Made by a program: the position numbers and the translations under genes. A DNA stretch of 64,000 nt from Pseudomonas sp. S35 (lineage in GTDB: Bacteria; Pseudomonadota; Gammaproteobacteria; Pseudomonadales; Pseudomonadaceae): positions 1,178,001 to 1,242,000 of the forward strand of contig NZ_CP019431.1 of the NCBI RefSeq assembly GCF_009866765.1, read 5' to 3'. This document shows, piece by piece, positions 44,821 through 53,983 of this stretch (the first letter of the stretch is position 1; each line of letters starts with the position of its first letter). Under the pieces are notes generated by a model. That model was not told where the DNA came from and searched no databases. It saw only the letters and a program-made list of their open reading frames with translations.

Positions 44821-45789
44821 TCAGTTCGCCAGCCGTGCACCGCTGAGGCTGCCGCTCAACTCATACGCCACCAGCTCCGCCTGGTGCGCCGCCAGGATCT
44901 CCGGCAACGAACCGCGCAGGTATTCCACCCAGGTCTTGATCTTCGCATCCAGGTATTGGCGCGAGGGGTAGATGGCGTACAGGTTCAGCTCCTGGGAGCG
45001 GTAAGTGGGCATCACCCGCACCAACGTGCCGTTGCGCAGGCCTTCAATGGCCGCATACACCGGCAGCAGGCCGACGCCCATGCCGCTGGTGATTGCGGTT
45101 TTCATCGCGTCGGCCGAGTTCACCAGGAACGGCGAGGTGTTGATCGCCACGCTTTCCTGGCCTTCGGGGCCGTTGAAGGTCCACTTGTCCAGCTGGATCA
45201 CCGGGCTGACCAGGCGCAGGCAGGCGTGGTTGAGCAGGTCTTGGGGGCGATGGGCACAACCTTTGGCCTTGACGTAATCCGGCGAGGCGCAGGCGATGCT
45301 GTAAGTGATGCCCAGGCGCTGGGACACGAACCCCGAGTCCGGCAGCTCGCTGGCGAGCACGATGGACACGTCGTAACCCTCGTCGAGCAGGTCGGGCACG
45401 CGGTTGGCCAGGGTCAGGTCGAAGGTCACATCCGGGTGGGTGCGGCGGTAGCGTGCGATGGCGTCGATCACGAAGTGCTGGCCGATACCGGTCATGGTGT
45501 GCACTTTCAACTGCCCGGCGGGGCGCGCATGGGCGTCGCTGGCTTCGGCCTCTGCTTCCTCGACATAGGCCAGGATTTGTTCGCAGCGCAGCAGGTAGCG
45601 TTTACCCGCTTCGGTAAGGGCAATGCGCCGAGTGGTGCGGTTGAGCAAGCGGGTTTGCAGATGGGCCTCCAGGTTGGAGACCGCGCGCGAGACGTTGGCG
45701 GTGGTGGTATCCAATTGCACGGCGGCGGCGGTGAAGCTGCCGGCTTCGGCCACGCAACTGAAGGCGCGCATGTTTTGCAAAGTGTCCAT
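44821..45789 (-). CDS. LysR-family transcriptional regulator
   Basis: A 322-residue LTTR: winged helix-turn-helix at 1-60 (SFTAAAVQLDTTTANVSRAVSNLEAHL...RTTRRIALTEAG) and a substrate-binding domain from about 90. It is divergent from the efflux operon starting at 45972, the classic layout for a regulator and its target, and the operon looks like the E. coli aaeXAB system, which is controlled by the LysR protein AaeR. The effector (perhaps an aromatic acid) is inference. Confidence 0.9.
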   Translation of the reverse strand: MDTLQNMRAFSCVAEAGSFTAAAVQLDTTTANVSRAVSNLEAHLQTRLLNRTTRRIALTEAGKRYLLRCEQILAYVEEAEAEASDAHARPAGQLKVHTMTGIGQHFVIDAIARYRRTHPDVTFDLTLANRVPDLLDEGYDVSIVLASELPDSGFVSQRLGITYSIACASPDYVKAKGCAHRPQDLLNHACLRLVSPVIQLDKWTFNGPEGQESVAINTSPFLVNSADAMKTAITSGMGVGLLPVYAAIEGLRNGTLVRVMPTYRSQELNLYAIYPSRQYLDAKIKTWVEYLRGSLPEILAAHQAELVAYELSGSLSGARLAN

Positions 45790-45858
45790 GGAGAGTTCTC
45801 AGGGGAGATGCCAAATTGTGACAGAAAGTTACGCCGTCCAGTGATCCCTACCAACGGA

Positions 45859-45928
45859 TTATCGCTTGAACGGTAACAAAGATTCACAGGAATGCCAGCT
45901 TATCGCCATTCCCCCCGCCGCCTAGAAT
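45859..45928 (+). promoter_or_regulatory. Candidate LysR operator and efflux promoter
   Basis: In the divergent gap, TTATC-N8-GGTAA (45859-45876) is an interrupted near-palindrome of LysR-box style. TTATCG (45900-45905), 17 bases, TAGAAT (45923-45928) is a weak promoter 44 bases before the efflux GTG. Both are sequence guesses. Confidence 0.3.
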
Positions 45929-45971
45929 TGCGCCACCTCTCCCGCAACACCACCTCAGGAATTCGCTTGCC

Positions 45972-47483
45972 GTGCCGCGTCGCATCAGCAGAGAGCTTAA
46001 GACTCTCAGTGTTTGGGCTTTATCGTTAGCAATCAGCGGCTGCATCGGAACCGGAGGAATCGCCCCCCAAGGCCAGGCCTTGAACGCCAATACCCTGGCC
46101 ACCGACGAAGCTATCCAGAGCGCCGCCCAGGAGGCCCGTTGGCCCTCCGTCCAGTGGTGGCAAGCCTATGGCGACCCGCAACTCAGCCAATGGGTCGAAC
46201 TTGCGACGCACGACAGCCCAAGCATGGCCATGGCGGCCGCACGGGTGCGTGAAGCGCGAGCTATGGCTGGGATTGCCGAGTCGGCCGAGTCGTTGCAGGC
46301 CAACGGTAATAGCACGCTCAAACGCCACAATTGGCCCAAGGATCAGTTCTACGGCCCCGGCGAATTGAGCGGTGCCAACACCTGGGACAACAATGCGTCC
46401 CTTGGCCTGAGCTACGCAATCGACCTGTGGGGCCGTGAAAGCAATGCCACTGAGCGCGCCGTCGACCTGGCCCACATGAGCGCCGCCGAAGCACGCCAGG
46501 CCCAACTTGAACTGCAGAACAACGTGGTGCGCGCCTATATCCAGCTGTCGTTGCATTACGCCAACCGCGATATCGTCGCCGCCACGTTGGCCCAGCAAGA
46601 GCAGATTCTTGACCTGGCCAACAAACGCCTGAATGCCGGCATCGGCACTCATTTGGATGTGAGCCAGGCCGAAACCCCGCTGCCGGAAGCCCATCGCCAA
46701 CTGGACGCCCTCGACGAAGAGATCGCCCTGAGCCGTAACCAACTGGCGGCCTTGGCGGGCAAAGGCCCGGGGGAGGGCGCGCAGTTGCAACGGCCGAGCC
46801 TGTCCCTTGCCGCACCGCTGAAACTGCCGTCCACCTTGCCCGCGCAATTGCTCGGCCAGCGTCCGGATGTGGTTGCCAGCCGCTGGCAAGTGGCAGCCCA
46901 GGCGCGGGGCATCGATGTGGCTCACGCCGGTTTCTACCCCAACGTCGATCTGGTCGGCAGCCTCGGCTACATGGCCACCGGCGGCGGCATGCTGGCGTTT
47001 CTGGCGGGCAAGAAATTCAACTACAACGTCGGCCCGGCGATCACCTTGCCGATCTTCGACGGCGGTCGCCTGCGTGCCGAGTTGGGTGAAGCCAGCGCCG
47101 GTTACGACGTCGCCGTGGCGCGCTACAACCAGACCCTGGTCAATGCGCTCAAGGGCATCAGCGACCAGTTGATCCGCCGCGAATCCCTGGACAAGCAATC
47201 GTCATTCGCCGCCCAGTCGGTGGCCTCGGCGCAAAAAACCTATGACATCGCGACCATCGCCTACCAGCGCGGCCTCACCGACTACCTCAATGTGCTCAAC
47301 GCCCAGACCCTGCTGTTTCGCCAGCAACAGATCGAGCAGCAGGTCCAGGCCGCGCGCCTGAGCGCCCACGCGCAACTTGTGACCGCCTTGGGCGGTGGCC
47401 TTCAAGCAGGCAAGGACGCGCCGCAAGACGCCAACACCCTCCCGAGCAAAACCCCGGCGGCCCTTGCCGTCTTCGATCACTGA
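45972..47483 (+). CDS. Efflux outer-membrane factor, NodT-family lipoprotein
   Basis: A 503-residue TolC/OprM-type channel. The signal sequence ends in a lipobox (AISGC), so the protein is lipidated. Two internal OEP repeats are visible, with the usual WGR/LGL landmarks (YAIDLWGRESNATERAVDL; LLGQRPDVVASRWQVAAQARGIDVAHAGFYPNVDL). GTG start at 45972. First gene of a four-gene operon with a FUSC pump, DUF1656 and an HlyD adaptor; it would form the outer-membrane exit of that tripartite pump. Confidence 0.92.
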   Translation: MPRRISRELKTLSVWALSLAISGCIGTGGIAPQGQALNANTLATDEAIQSAAQEARWPSVQWWQAYGDPQLSQWVELATHDSPSMAMAAARVREARAMAGIAESAESLQANGNSTLKRHNWPKDQFYGPGELSGANTWDNNASLGLSYAIDLWGRESNATERAVDLAHMSAAEARQAQLELQNNVVRAYIQLSLHYANRDIVAATLAQQEQILDLANKRLNAGIGTHLDVSQAETPLPEAHRQLDALDEEIALSRNQLAALAGKGPGEGAQLQRPSLSLAAPLKLPSTLPAQLLGQRPDVVASRWQVAAQARGIDVAHAGFYPNVDLVGSLGYMATGGGMLAFLAGKKFNYNVGPAITLPIFDGGRLRAELGEASAGYDVAVARYNQTLVNALKGISDQLIRRESLDKQSSFAAQSVASAQKTYDIATIAYQRGLTDYLNVLNAQTLLFRQQQIEQQVQAARLSAHAQLVTALGGGLQAGKDAPQDANTLPSKTPAALAVFDH

Positions 47484-47493
47484 GTAGGTTGTG

Positions 47494-49671
47494 ATGACGC
47501 CCTTGCCTGCACCGCTGCGCTGGCTGCATTCCCTTGAATGGCGCCGTGGCTTTTTTGACTGGGCACGCAGCGACGGCGTGACCTGGGTTTACATCTTCAA
47601 GGTCCTGATCGCCGCGTTCCTTACCCTGTGGCTGGCTATGCGCCTGGAACTGCCGCAACCGCGCACCGCAATGATCACGGTGTTTATCGTGATGCAACCG
47701 CAGAGCGGCCAGGTGTTCGCCAAGAGTTTTTACCGCTTCCTCGGCACTCTGGCGGGCTCGGCGGTGATGGTGTTGCTGATCGCATTGTTTGCGCAGAACA
47801 CCGAACTGTTCCTCGGCGCCTTGGCGATCTGGGTCGGCATCTGCACCGCCGGTGCGACGCGCAACCGCAACTTTCGCGCCTATGGTTTTGTACTGGCCGG
47901 TTATACGGCGGCGATGGTCGGCTTGCCGGCGCTGGCCCATCCGGATGGCGCCTTTATGGCGGCCGTGTGGCGAGTGCTGGAAATCTCCCTGGGAATTATC
48001 TGCGCCACCCTGGTCAGTGCTGCGATCCTGCCGCAGACCTCCAGCGCCGCGATGCGCAATGCCTTGTATCAGCGCTTCGGTGTGTTCGCGCTGTTCGTCA
48101 CCGATGGCCTGCGTGGGCGCAGCCAGCGTGACGGTTTCGAGGCCAGCAACGTGCGCTTCATCGCCGAAGCCGTGGGCCTGGAAGGGCTGCGCAGCGTCAC
48201 CGTGTTTGAAGACCCGCACATGCGTCGACGCAACGGTCGGCTCAGTCGCCTGAACAGCGAATTCATGAGCATCACCACGCGCTTCAATGCCTTGCATCAG
48301 TTGTTGGCGCGCCTGCGCACGGATGCTGCGGATCATGTGGCGGCGGCAATCAAACCCGGCCTGCAAGACCTGGCCGAAGTGCTCGACGGTTTTTCCGGGC
48401 GTGCCCTGACCAGCCCCGATGCCGCACGCTTGGTCAACCAACTCAGCGCCTATAAAGACAGTTTGCCCGCCACGGTCCGCAGCCTGCGCACGGCCTTCCA
48501 GGAAAGCGACCCGTCGGAGGCCGAGCAACTGGATTTCCACACCGCCTACGAGCTGCTTTACCGCTTCGTCGACGACCTGCACAACTACGCGCAAACCCAC
48601 GCGTCCCTGGCCGATCACACCCACGCGCGGGAAGATTGGGACCAAGCCTACACACCGAAAACCAACTGGTTGGCCTGCGCCGCTTCGGGGATTCGCGCGT
48701 CGTTTATCCTGATTGTGCTGGGCAGTTACTGGGTGGCCACCGCCTGGCCCAGCGGCGCCACCATGACCCTGATCGCGGCGGCCACCGTCGGCCTGTCCGC
48801 CGCCACACCCAACCCCAAGCGCATGGCGTTCCAGATGGCCTGCGGCACCTTGATCGGGGCGTTGGTGGGCTTTGTCGAAATGTTCTTCGTGTTTGCGTGG
48901 ATCGACGGCTTCCCACTGCTGTGCGTGATGCTCGCGCCGGTGATCATCCTCGGTGCTTTCCTCGCCTCCCGCCCGCAGTACGCAGGCGTGGGCGTAGGCC
49001 TGTTGATCTTCTTCAGCACCGGCTCGGTGCCGGACAACCTCACGGTCTACAACCCCTACACCTTTATCAACGACTACATCGCCATGATCCTCGGCATGCT
49101 GGTGTGTGCGGCCGCCGGTGCGATCATCCTGCCGCCCAACAGCCGCTGGCTGTGGCGCCGCCTGGAGCAGGACCTGCGCGAGCAAGTGGTGTATGCGATC
49201 AGCGGAAAGCTCAAGGGCTTGGCGTCGAGTTTTGAAAGCCGTACCCGTGACCTGTTGCACCAGGCCTACGGTCTCGCCGTCGGCCAGCCGCAGGTACAAC
49301 GTGACCTGCTGCGCTGGATGTTCGTGGTGCTGGAAGTCGGCCACGCGATCATCGAGCTGCGCAAGGAACAGGCGATCCTGCCGGTGCATCCTGCATACGC
49401 CGAATCCCAGCCGTGGCGCCAGGCGATCCGCGTGATGGGGCGCTCGCTGGTGCGCCTGTTCCTGCAACCCAGCGCGAGCAACCTGGAGCGCGGCCTCATT
49501 GCCGTCGACCATGCGATCAGCCGCGTGCAGGCCACCGACGAACCCTTCGCCCCGCACTTCGACACTTCGGCCCTGCGCCGGGTGAAAAGCTACCTGCACT
49601 TTATCCGCACCTCGTTGCTCGACCCGCAATCGCCGCTGGCGGCCCTCAAAGGATCCCCCCATGCCCCGTGA
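47494..49671 (+). CDS. FUSC-family (AaeB-like) inner-membrane efflux transporter
   Basis: A 725-residue membrane protein with two clusters of about five or six helices (about 30-175 and 390-545) and two soluble parts, the layout of the FUSC/PET family including E. coli AaeB, the p-hydroxybenzoate efflux pump. Conserved text includes KVLIAAFLTLWLAMRLELPQP and MVLLIALFAQNTELF. GTG at 47491 is also possible. It overlaps the DUF1656 gene by 11 bases. With its adaptor and channel genes it should export aromatic carboxylates or related toxic compounds. Confidence 0.9.
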   Translation: MTPLPAPLRWLHSLEWRRGFFDWARSDGVTWVYIFKVLIAAFLTLWLAMRLELPQPRTAMITVFIVMQPQSGQVFAKSFYRFLGTLAGSAVMVLLIALFAQNTELFLGALAIWVGICTAGATRNRNFRAYGFVLAGYTAAMVGLPALAHPDGAFMAAVWRVLEISLGIICATLVSAAILPQTSSAAMRNALYQRFGVFALFVTDGLRGRSQRDGFEASNVRFIAEAVGLEGLRSVTVFEDPHMRRRNGRLSRLNSEFMSITTRFNALHQLLARLRTDAADHVAAAIKPGLQDLAEVLDGFSGRALTSPDAARLVNQLSAYKDSLPATVRSLRTAFQESDPSEAEQLDFHTAYELLYRFVDDLHNYAQTHASLADHTHAREDWDQAYTPKTNWLACAASGIRASFILIVLGSYWVATAWPSGATMTLIAAATVGLSAATPNPKRMAFQMACGTLIGALVGFVEMFFVFAWIDGFPLLCVMLAPVIILGAFLASRPQYAGVGVGLLIFFSTGSVPDNLTVYNPYTFINDYIAMILGMLVCAAAGAIILPPNSRWLWRRLEQDLREQVVYAISGKLKGLASSFESRTRDLLHQAYGLAVGQPQVQRDLLRWMFVVLEVGHAIIELRKEQAILPVHPAYAESQPWRQAIRVMGRSLVRLFLQPSASNLERGLIAVDHAISRVQATDEPFAPHFDTSALRRVKSYLHFIRTSLLDPQSPLAALKGSPHAP

Positions 49672-49861
49672 AATAGCGTTCCACGGCCTCTACATGCCCA
49701 CCATGACCCTGATGTTCCTGATCGCGGCAGGACTGGCGTGGGCCCTGGACCGCTTCCTGGCCGGCTTCGACCTGTACCGTTTTTTCTGGCACCCGGCGTT
49801 GCTGCGCCTGAGCCTGTTCGTTTGCCTGTTCGGCGCCCTGGCGCTGACCGTCTACCGTTGA
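49661..49861 (+). CDS. DUF1656 (AaeX-like) small membrane protein
   Basis: A 66-residue protein with two membrane helices (about 10-28 and 42-62). DUF1656 proteins, such as E. coli AaeX, are encoded between FUSC pumps and HlyD adaptors, exactly as here. Their role is not known; they may be small pump subunits. It starts inside the end of the FUSC gene and ends 10 bases before the adaptor gene. Confidence 0.88.
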   Translation: MPREIAFHGLYMPTMTLMFLIAAGLAWALDRFLAGFDLYRFFWHPALLRLSLFVCLFGALALTVYR

Positions 49862-49871
49862 GAATGCCCCG

Positions 49872-50732
49872 ATGAAAAAGTTCTTCAGCCTGCTCGCCAC
49901 CTTGCTGGTATTGGCCTTGGCGATCTGGATTGGCCGCACGCTGTGGGTGCACTACATGGAAACACCGTGGACCCGTGATGGCCGGGTGCGGGCCGACATC
50001 ATCAACGTCGCCGCAGACGTCACCGGCGAAGTGGTCGACGTACCGGTGCGCGACAACCAACTGGTGAAAAAGGGCGACCTGCTGATGCAGATCGACCCCG
50101 AGCACTACCGCATCGCGGTCAAGCAGGCGCAATCGCTGGTGGCTTCGCGCAAAGCCACCTGGGAAATGCGCAAGGTCAACGCCCACCGCCGCGCCGACCT
50201 CGACGCCCTGGTGATCTCCAGGGAAAACCGCGACGACGCCAGCAACATCGCCGACTCGGCCCAGGCCGACTACCAACACGCGCTGGCGCAACTGGAAGCC
50301 GCCGAACTCAACCTGAAACGCACCCAGGTCGTGGCGGCGGTGGACGGCTACGTCACCAACCTCAACGTGCACCGCGGCGACTACGCACGCATCGGCGAAG
50401 CCAAGATGGCCGTGGTGGATATGAACTCGTTCTGGGTTTATGGCTTCTTCGAAGAAACCAAATTGCCCCATGTGAAAGTCGGTGACACAGCCGATATGCA
50501 GTTGATGAGCGGCGAGACGCTGAAAGGGCACGTAGAAAGCATCTCGCGCGGCATCTACGACCGCGACAACCCCGAGAGCCGCGAGCTGATTGCCGATGTG
50601 AACCCGACCTTCAACTGGGTGAGGCTGGCCCAGCGCGTGCCGGTGCGGATTCATATTGATGAAGTGCCGCAGGGGGTGTTGTTGGCGGCGGGGATTACGT
50701 GCACGGTGATTGTGAACTCGGCGCCAAACTGA
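49872..50732 (+). CDS. HlyD/AaeA-like membrane-fusion adaptor
   Basis: A 286-residue periplasmic adaptor: one N-terminal membrane helix (about 5-25), lipoyl half-domains around the coiled-coil hairpin (TRDGRVRADIINVAADVTGEVVDVPVRDNQLVKKGD and the return strand RTQVVAAVDGYVTNLNV), then a beta-barrel domain. It joins the FUSC pump to the outer-membrane factor. Closest in layout to AaeA. Last gene of the operon. No terminator is evident before the convergent unknown gene. Confidence 0.9.
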   Translation: MKKFFSLLATLLVLALAIWIGRTLWVHYMETPWTRDGRVRADIINVAADVTGEVVDVPVRDNQLVKKGDLLMQIDPEHYRIAVKQAQSLVASRKATWEMRKVNAHRRADLDALVISRENRDDASNIADSAQADYQHALAQLEAAELNLKRTQVVAAVDGYVTNLNVHRGDYARIGEAKMAVVDMNSFWVYGFFEETKLPHVKVGDTADMQLMSGETLKGHVESISRGIYDRDNPESRELIADVNPTFNWVRLAQRVPVRIHIDEVPQGVLLAAGITCTVIVNSAPN

Positions 50733-50741
50733 ATGGCAGGC

Positions 50742-51218
50742 CTAAGCGAATGGCTTGCTAGCCCTGATTTTTCGTCGACGCTTTACCCTCAACATGCTCG
50801 TGTATCGGCGATGGTTTTTTGAATTAAGGATCAGGATGTAGAGCAGCGATGTGAACAGAGGGAATAAGTTGAACAGTGTCACCGGCTGACTGGCCAGGTA
50901 ACCAATTGCGAGAAAGGTATTAACGATGGCGATAGGTACGAGTATTCGCCGTGCGTGATGGAAGCCTTCAAATAACATTATCTGGCCTGCGCAAAAAATC
51001 AGACAAAGTGCCATACCGGTTCCGAAAGAAAATTCAGTCGGTAGATGATTGGCCTTCGCGTAATACGACAAGCTAAGTGTCATGTTGATAGCAATATTGT
51101 TTAGCATAAGCAGAAGAGCACTGGCCCATGACGGTAAGAATCGATAGGCGTAACGGCGCCAAATTCGATATTCACGGAAGGGGTCGACGCTATAAATCAT
51201 ACTCGGAAAACTCCTCAT
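50742..51218 (-). CDS. Unknown small membrane protein (downstream partner)
   Basis: A 158-residue protein I do not recognise. It has four probable membrane helices (about 30-48, 65-83, 90-110 and 114-132), a basic C-terminal tail rich in Arg and Lys, and a juxtamembrane RRYAYRF segment. Its codons are visibly more A/T-rich than those of its neighbours. Its start lies 29 bases inside the end of the upstream gene on the same strand, so the two are probably co-translated. The first in-frame ATG (51218) has TTCCGAGTATG before it and no strong ribosome site. It could be a membrane partner or an immunity-like protein for the upstream product; that is a guess. Confidence 0.6.
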   Translation of the reverse strand: MRSFPSMIYSVDPFREYRIWRRYAYRFLPSWASALLLMLNNIAINMTLSLSYYAKANHLPTEFSFGTGMALCLIFCAGQIMLFEGFHHARRILVPIAIVNTFLAIGYLASQPVTLFNLFPLFTSLLYILILNSKNHRRYTSMLRVKRRRKIRASKPFA

Positions 51219-52116
51219 ACAGACCTATGACGATGTGATTGATATTTCCGGAATAGATGCTGCCTCCAACGGCCAAGGTCGCTCCAATCTGATCTTTTAT
51301 TTGAGTGAGAATGCCCAACCGAAGTTGGAGGTTGCTGTAGCGTTTGGGTAGCTGCCCCGCTAGTTGCTTCAGACGAATCATCTCTCGGGGATGGCGAGGG
51401 TTCTGCAGTCGCAGTACTTCGGTTGTTAACTTTGCACGTTCCTGGCGACTCATGAGCCTCAAGATGTCTGTCGAATTACGCCCAGTCGCACGTTTGATAG
51501 CCATTACTGATTTTACGGTAGCGAAGGTGGTGGTACCGGCCCCGACCAATGAAATGCCATCCAGAGCGACTGTCATTGTCTGATACCAGCTCAGGCTGTC
51601 GTAATAGTCATTTTTGGCGGGATTGGTCAATTCGTTGGAGACTCTCCATAAACTGTTTACGCACTGGAGAGTACTGGCAGTCGCAGCGCTGTAGGCAACG
51701 TAGCTCAACGCAAGGCTGGCACCCGCGCTGAAAGGCACTGCCGCGATTCCTGATTTCGCAACGATATATCCAATTACGGCCCCTCCACAGGAGGCAGCTA
51801 TTCCCGACGCTTCGCGCCACAGCTGTGATTCACGAGGCGAGCTTGCTGCAAGCTCTGCATACTCCTCGGCAGTCATCATCGGACCTGCCACTTCCCGCAG
51901 AATCACCCGCTTGGGCCTGATACTGCACAACGGCACAAACTCACGCAGCACCGTCACCTGATAATCACTGCCGATATGCACCACACCTGCCCCGACGATG
52001 GCCGGGTCGGCGTCAATGGTCCGATAAAGTTTGGGCAGGTCCAGCAGGCTGGTCAGCCGCTGGCGAGTCGTGGTGTGCGCATCCGGCACACCGCTTCGCA
52101 TAAAATCCCTTGGCAT
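51190..52116 (-). CDS. Unknown protein with central glycine/alanine-rich hydrophobic segment
   Basis: A 308-residue protein without a domain I can name. The N-terminal 90 residues are soluble (LPKLYRTIDADPAIVGAGVV). A hydrophobic, Gly/Ala-rich stretch covers about 105-150 (GAVIGYIVAKSGIAAVPFSA and on), and a second weakly hydrophobic part (about 187-205, VALDGISLVGAGTTTFATV) follows. The C-terminal half is basic and helical, with MSRQERAKLTTEVLRLQNP. No secretion signal is seen. Similar proteins, to my recollection, occur in many pseudomonads and are sometimes labelled NAD synthetase without visible NAD-synthetase motifs; I see none here. Base composition is A/T-richer than the flanks, hinting at transfer. 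Confidence 0.65.
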   Translation of the reverse strand: MPRDFMRSGVPDAHTTTRQRLTSLLDLPKLYRTIDADPAIVGAGVVHIGSDYQVTVLREFVPLCSIRPKRVILREVAGPMMTAEEYAELAASSPRESQLWREASGIAASCGGAVIGYIVAKSGIAAVPFSAGASLALSYVAYSAATASTLQCVNSLWRVSNELTNPAKNDYYDSLSWYQTMTVALDGISLVGAGTTTFATVKSVMAIKRATGRNSTDILRLMSRQERAKLTTEVLRLQNPRHPREMIRLKQLAGQLPKRYSNLQLRLGILTQIKDQIGATLAVGGSIYSGNINHIVIGLYEEFSEYDL

Positions 52117-52221
52117 CCTTTCACCTGTGAGTAGACAGAGGTGAAAGAGCCTGGGGATAGTTTCCTTGTAATGCTGTCAGCCCATTCGCTGTTTTTTGTA
52201 GGATCCGGCTGGGCAGTTAGT

Positions 52222-52623
52222 TCATTGAGCTACATAGGTTTCATGCAAATGGCGCCACAACAGCGCGCCACTCGCCTGCTTCTCAAACACCACGGTGGCC
52301 CGCCGATCCGTTTGGGTGCCGCTGTTGTCCACCTGATGCTCACGATAAGTCACCGTCGCACCGCGTGCATGCCGGTCAATCCCAGCCATTTCACTCAAGG
52401 TGATTTTCAGCCCCGGACGCATTCCGCCCAGGCGCGTGAACAGCGCGTTGACCCCGGCTGCATTGACGCGTGTGCCGGTGGCGGGGGCGATCATGCTGAA
52501 CTCCGGCGAGAAGCGCGCAAGCAGGTTTTGCAAGGTGCCGTCAGGCGCAACCCCGGCAAACCATTGCTCGATCTCGACGTGGGTCTGGATGACTTCTTCG
52601 AAGAAGTCGCTGTAGTCGATCAT
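52222..52623 (-). CDS. SnoaL-like/DUF4440 NTF2-fold protein
   Basis: A 133-residue cytoplasmic protein of NTF2-like type (IEQWFAGVAPDGTLQNLLARFSPEFSMIAP at the N-terminus; VTYREHQVD and ATVVFEKQASGALLWRHLHETY at the C-terminus). Such proteins are small barrels that bind ligands or act as isomerases or hydrolases. The function here is unknown. It begins directly next to the stop of the SDR gene (no spacer), so the two form an operon. Confidence 0.8.
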   Translation of the reverse strand: MIDYSDFFEEVIQTHVEIEQWFAGVAPDGTLQNLLARFSPEFSMIAPATGTRVNAAGVNALFTRLGGMRPGLKITLSEMAGIDRHARGATVTYREHQVDNSGTQTDRRATVVFEKQASGALLWRHLHETYVAQ

Positions 52624-53436
52624 TTACAAACTCCCCTTCAAACCAAAGCGTTTTTTCAACACGCTTTCCAATAATGCTTTGGGCAACAACGCCGCCATCA
52701 ACGGCAACGCCCGGCTGCCATTGCCCGAGCGTAACAGGCGTGGCGGCTTTGCCTGTTGCACGGCGTTGAGCACATCCGCTGCAAACACCGTGGCTGGCGT
52801 CGGTTTGTCCTGGGACGCTTGGCTACGTGCGCGAATGCCTTCGCGCAATGGCCACCACGGCGATTGTTCGTTGATCAATAACTCGGCCTGGGCGCCGGCG
52901 TTTTTTGCAAAGCTGGTATCGATGGCGCCGGGCTGTACTTCCATCACCCGCACGCCAAACGGCGCCAGTTCCATGCGCAGTGCATCGCTCAAGGCATGCA
53001 CCGCCGCTTTGGAGGCGCAGTAAGCACCAGCAAATGGCGTGACCAGCACCCCGGAAACGCTGCCGATATTCACCACCAGGCCTTTGCGCTTGCGCAGGGC
53101 CGGGAACAGTGCCTGGGTGACGCCGACGATGGAAAACACATTGGTCTCGAACTGACGCTGCATCGCCTCGGTGCCGCCATCAAGCAGCGGGCCCATGGCG
53201 CCGTAGCCGGCGTTGTTGATCAGCACATCGAGTTCGTCCAGGTTCGTGGCCAGGGTCTGCAGCGCAGAAGCGTCATTCACGTCCAGTAGCACGGCATGAA
53301 AACCCGCGTTGTTGAGGGCGATCACATCGTCTTCGCGGCGGGCGCTGGTCAATACGTCGTAGCCGGCGACCTTGAAGGCATCGGCCAACGCGCGGCCGAT
53401 GCCACTGGAGCAACCGGTGATGAGTACATTGGGCAT
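52624..53436 (-). CDS. Short-chain dehydrogenase/reductase
   Basis: A 270-residue classical SDR. It has the cofactor loop TGCSSGIG (TGxxxGxG), the NNAG motif in VLINNAGYGAMG, and the catalytic Ser-Tyr-Lys set in NIGSVSGV...GAYCASKAAV. The C-terminal part is basic and hydrophobic (LPLMAALLPKALLESVLKKRFGLKG), as in SDRs that associate with membranes. Substrate unknown. It abuts the SnoaL-like gene downstream. Confidence 0.9.
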   Translation of the reverse strand: MPNVLITGCSSGIGRALADAFKVAGYDVLTSARREDDVIALNNAGFHAVLLDVNDASALQTLATNLDELDVLINNAGYGAMGPLLDGGTEAMQRQFETNVFSIVGVTQALFPALRKRKGLVVNIGSVSGVLVTPFAGAYCASKAAVHALSDALRMELAPFGVRVMEVQPGAIDTSFAKNAGAQAELLINEQSPWWPLREGIRARSQASQDKPTPATVFAADVLNAVQQAKPPRLLRSGNGSRALPLMAALLPKALLESVLKKRFGLKGSL

Positions 53437-53450
53437 GGGTCAATCCTTTG

Positions 53451-53915
53451 TCAGTCCGAGAAACTGCCTTGCAGGTGCTCGGCACGAAATTCCAGGGTTT
53501 GCGGGCGGTAGCCGGGGCGCAGCGGCGGGGTGGGCAGGCAATCGTCCCAGGTGGCGCCGGCCTGCAACTCGCCGGGGCCGCGATAGCGCGGGGCGGCGTA
53601 GACGTTATCGGCCAGGTTGACCGTGTCCCCCGGCGCATAGGCCGCGACGCGCCAGCGCAGTTCGGTCAGCGGTACGTCGTTGCCATTGTTCAGGGTCAGT
53701 TTCAGCGGGCGGTCGGCGGGGCATTCCTGCGGTGCGTAGGTAATGCGCAGCTCCAGGCGCGCCAGTTGCGAGGCTTCGCGGTTGTCCAGCCAGACTACCC
53801 AGACGGCCACGAAACCCAGGCCGACGGCGGCGGCCAGCGATACCGGCAGGGCTTTGGCGGGGTAGCGTAGCAGCAGGATCAGCCAAGTGATGATCAGGAG
53901 AACACCGAAGAACAT
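53451..53915 (-). CDS. Small membrane protein of unknown function
   Basis: A 154-residue protein with two N-terminal membrane helices (about 1-18 and 25-45) and a periplasmic domain carrying two Cys (about Cys68 and Cys126, in PQECPADRPLKL and WDDCLPTPP) that may form a disulfide. Similar pseudomonad proteins are sometimes labelled multidrug transporter; at this size it is not one. ATG 53915 is chosen for the GAGGTGG site upstream; a GTG three codons earlier overlaps that site. 14 bases upstream of the SDR gene on the same strand. Confidence 0.75.
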   Translation of the reverse strand: MFFGVLLIITWLILLLRYPAKALPVSLAAAVGLGFVAVWVVWLDNREASQLARLELRITYAPQECPADRPLKLTLNNGNDVPLTELRWRVAAYAPGDTVNLADNVYAAPRYRGPGELQAGATWDDCLPTPPLRPGYRPQTLEFRAEHLQGSFSD

Positions 53916-53983
53916 GGAGACCACCTCGAATAGGGAACGAGCATCCTAACTTAAGCGTAGGTGGGATTGGGTAGCTTGAGTGC

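Noticed and set aside
47296..49662. 788-codon minus-strand frame opposite the FUSC gene
   Set aside because: Antisense shadow; the plus strand has membrane helices and operon context.
52141..52674. 177-codon plus-strand frame
   Set aside because: Opposite the SnoaL-like and SDR genes, with no ribosome site or family features.
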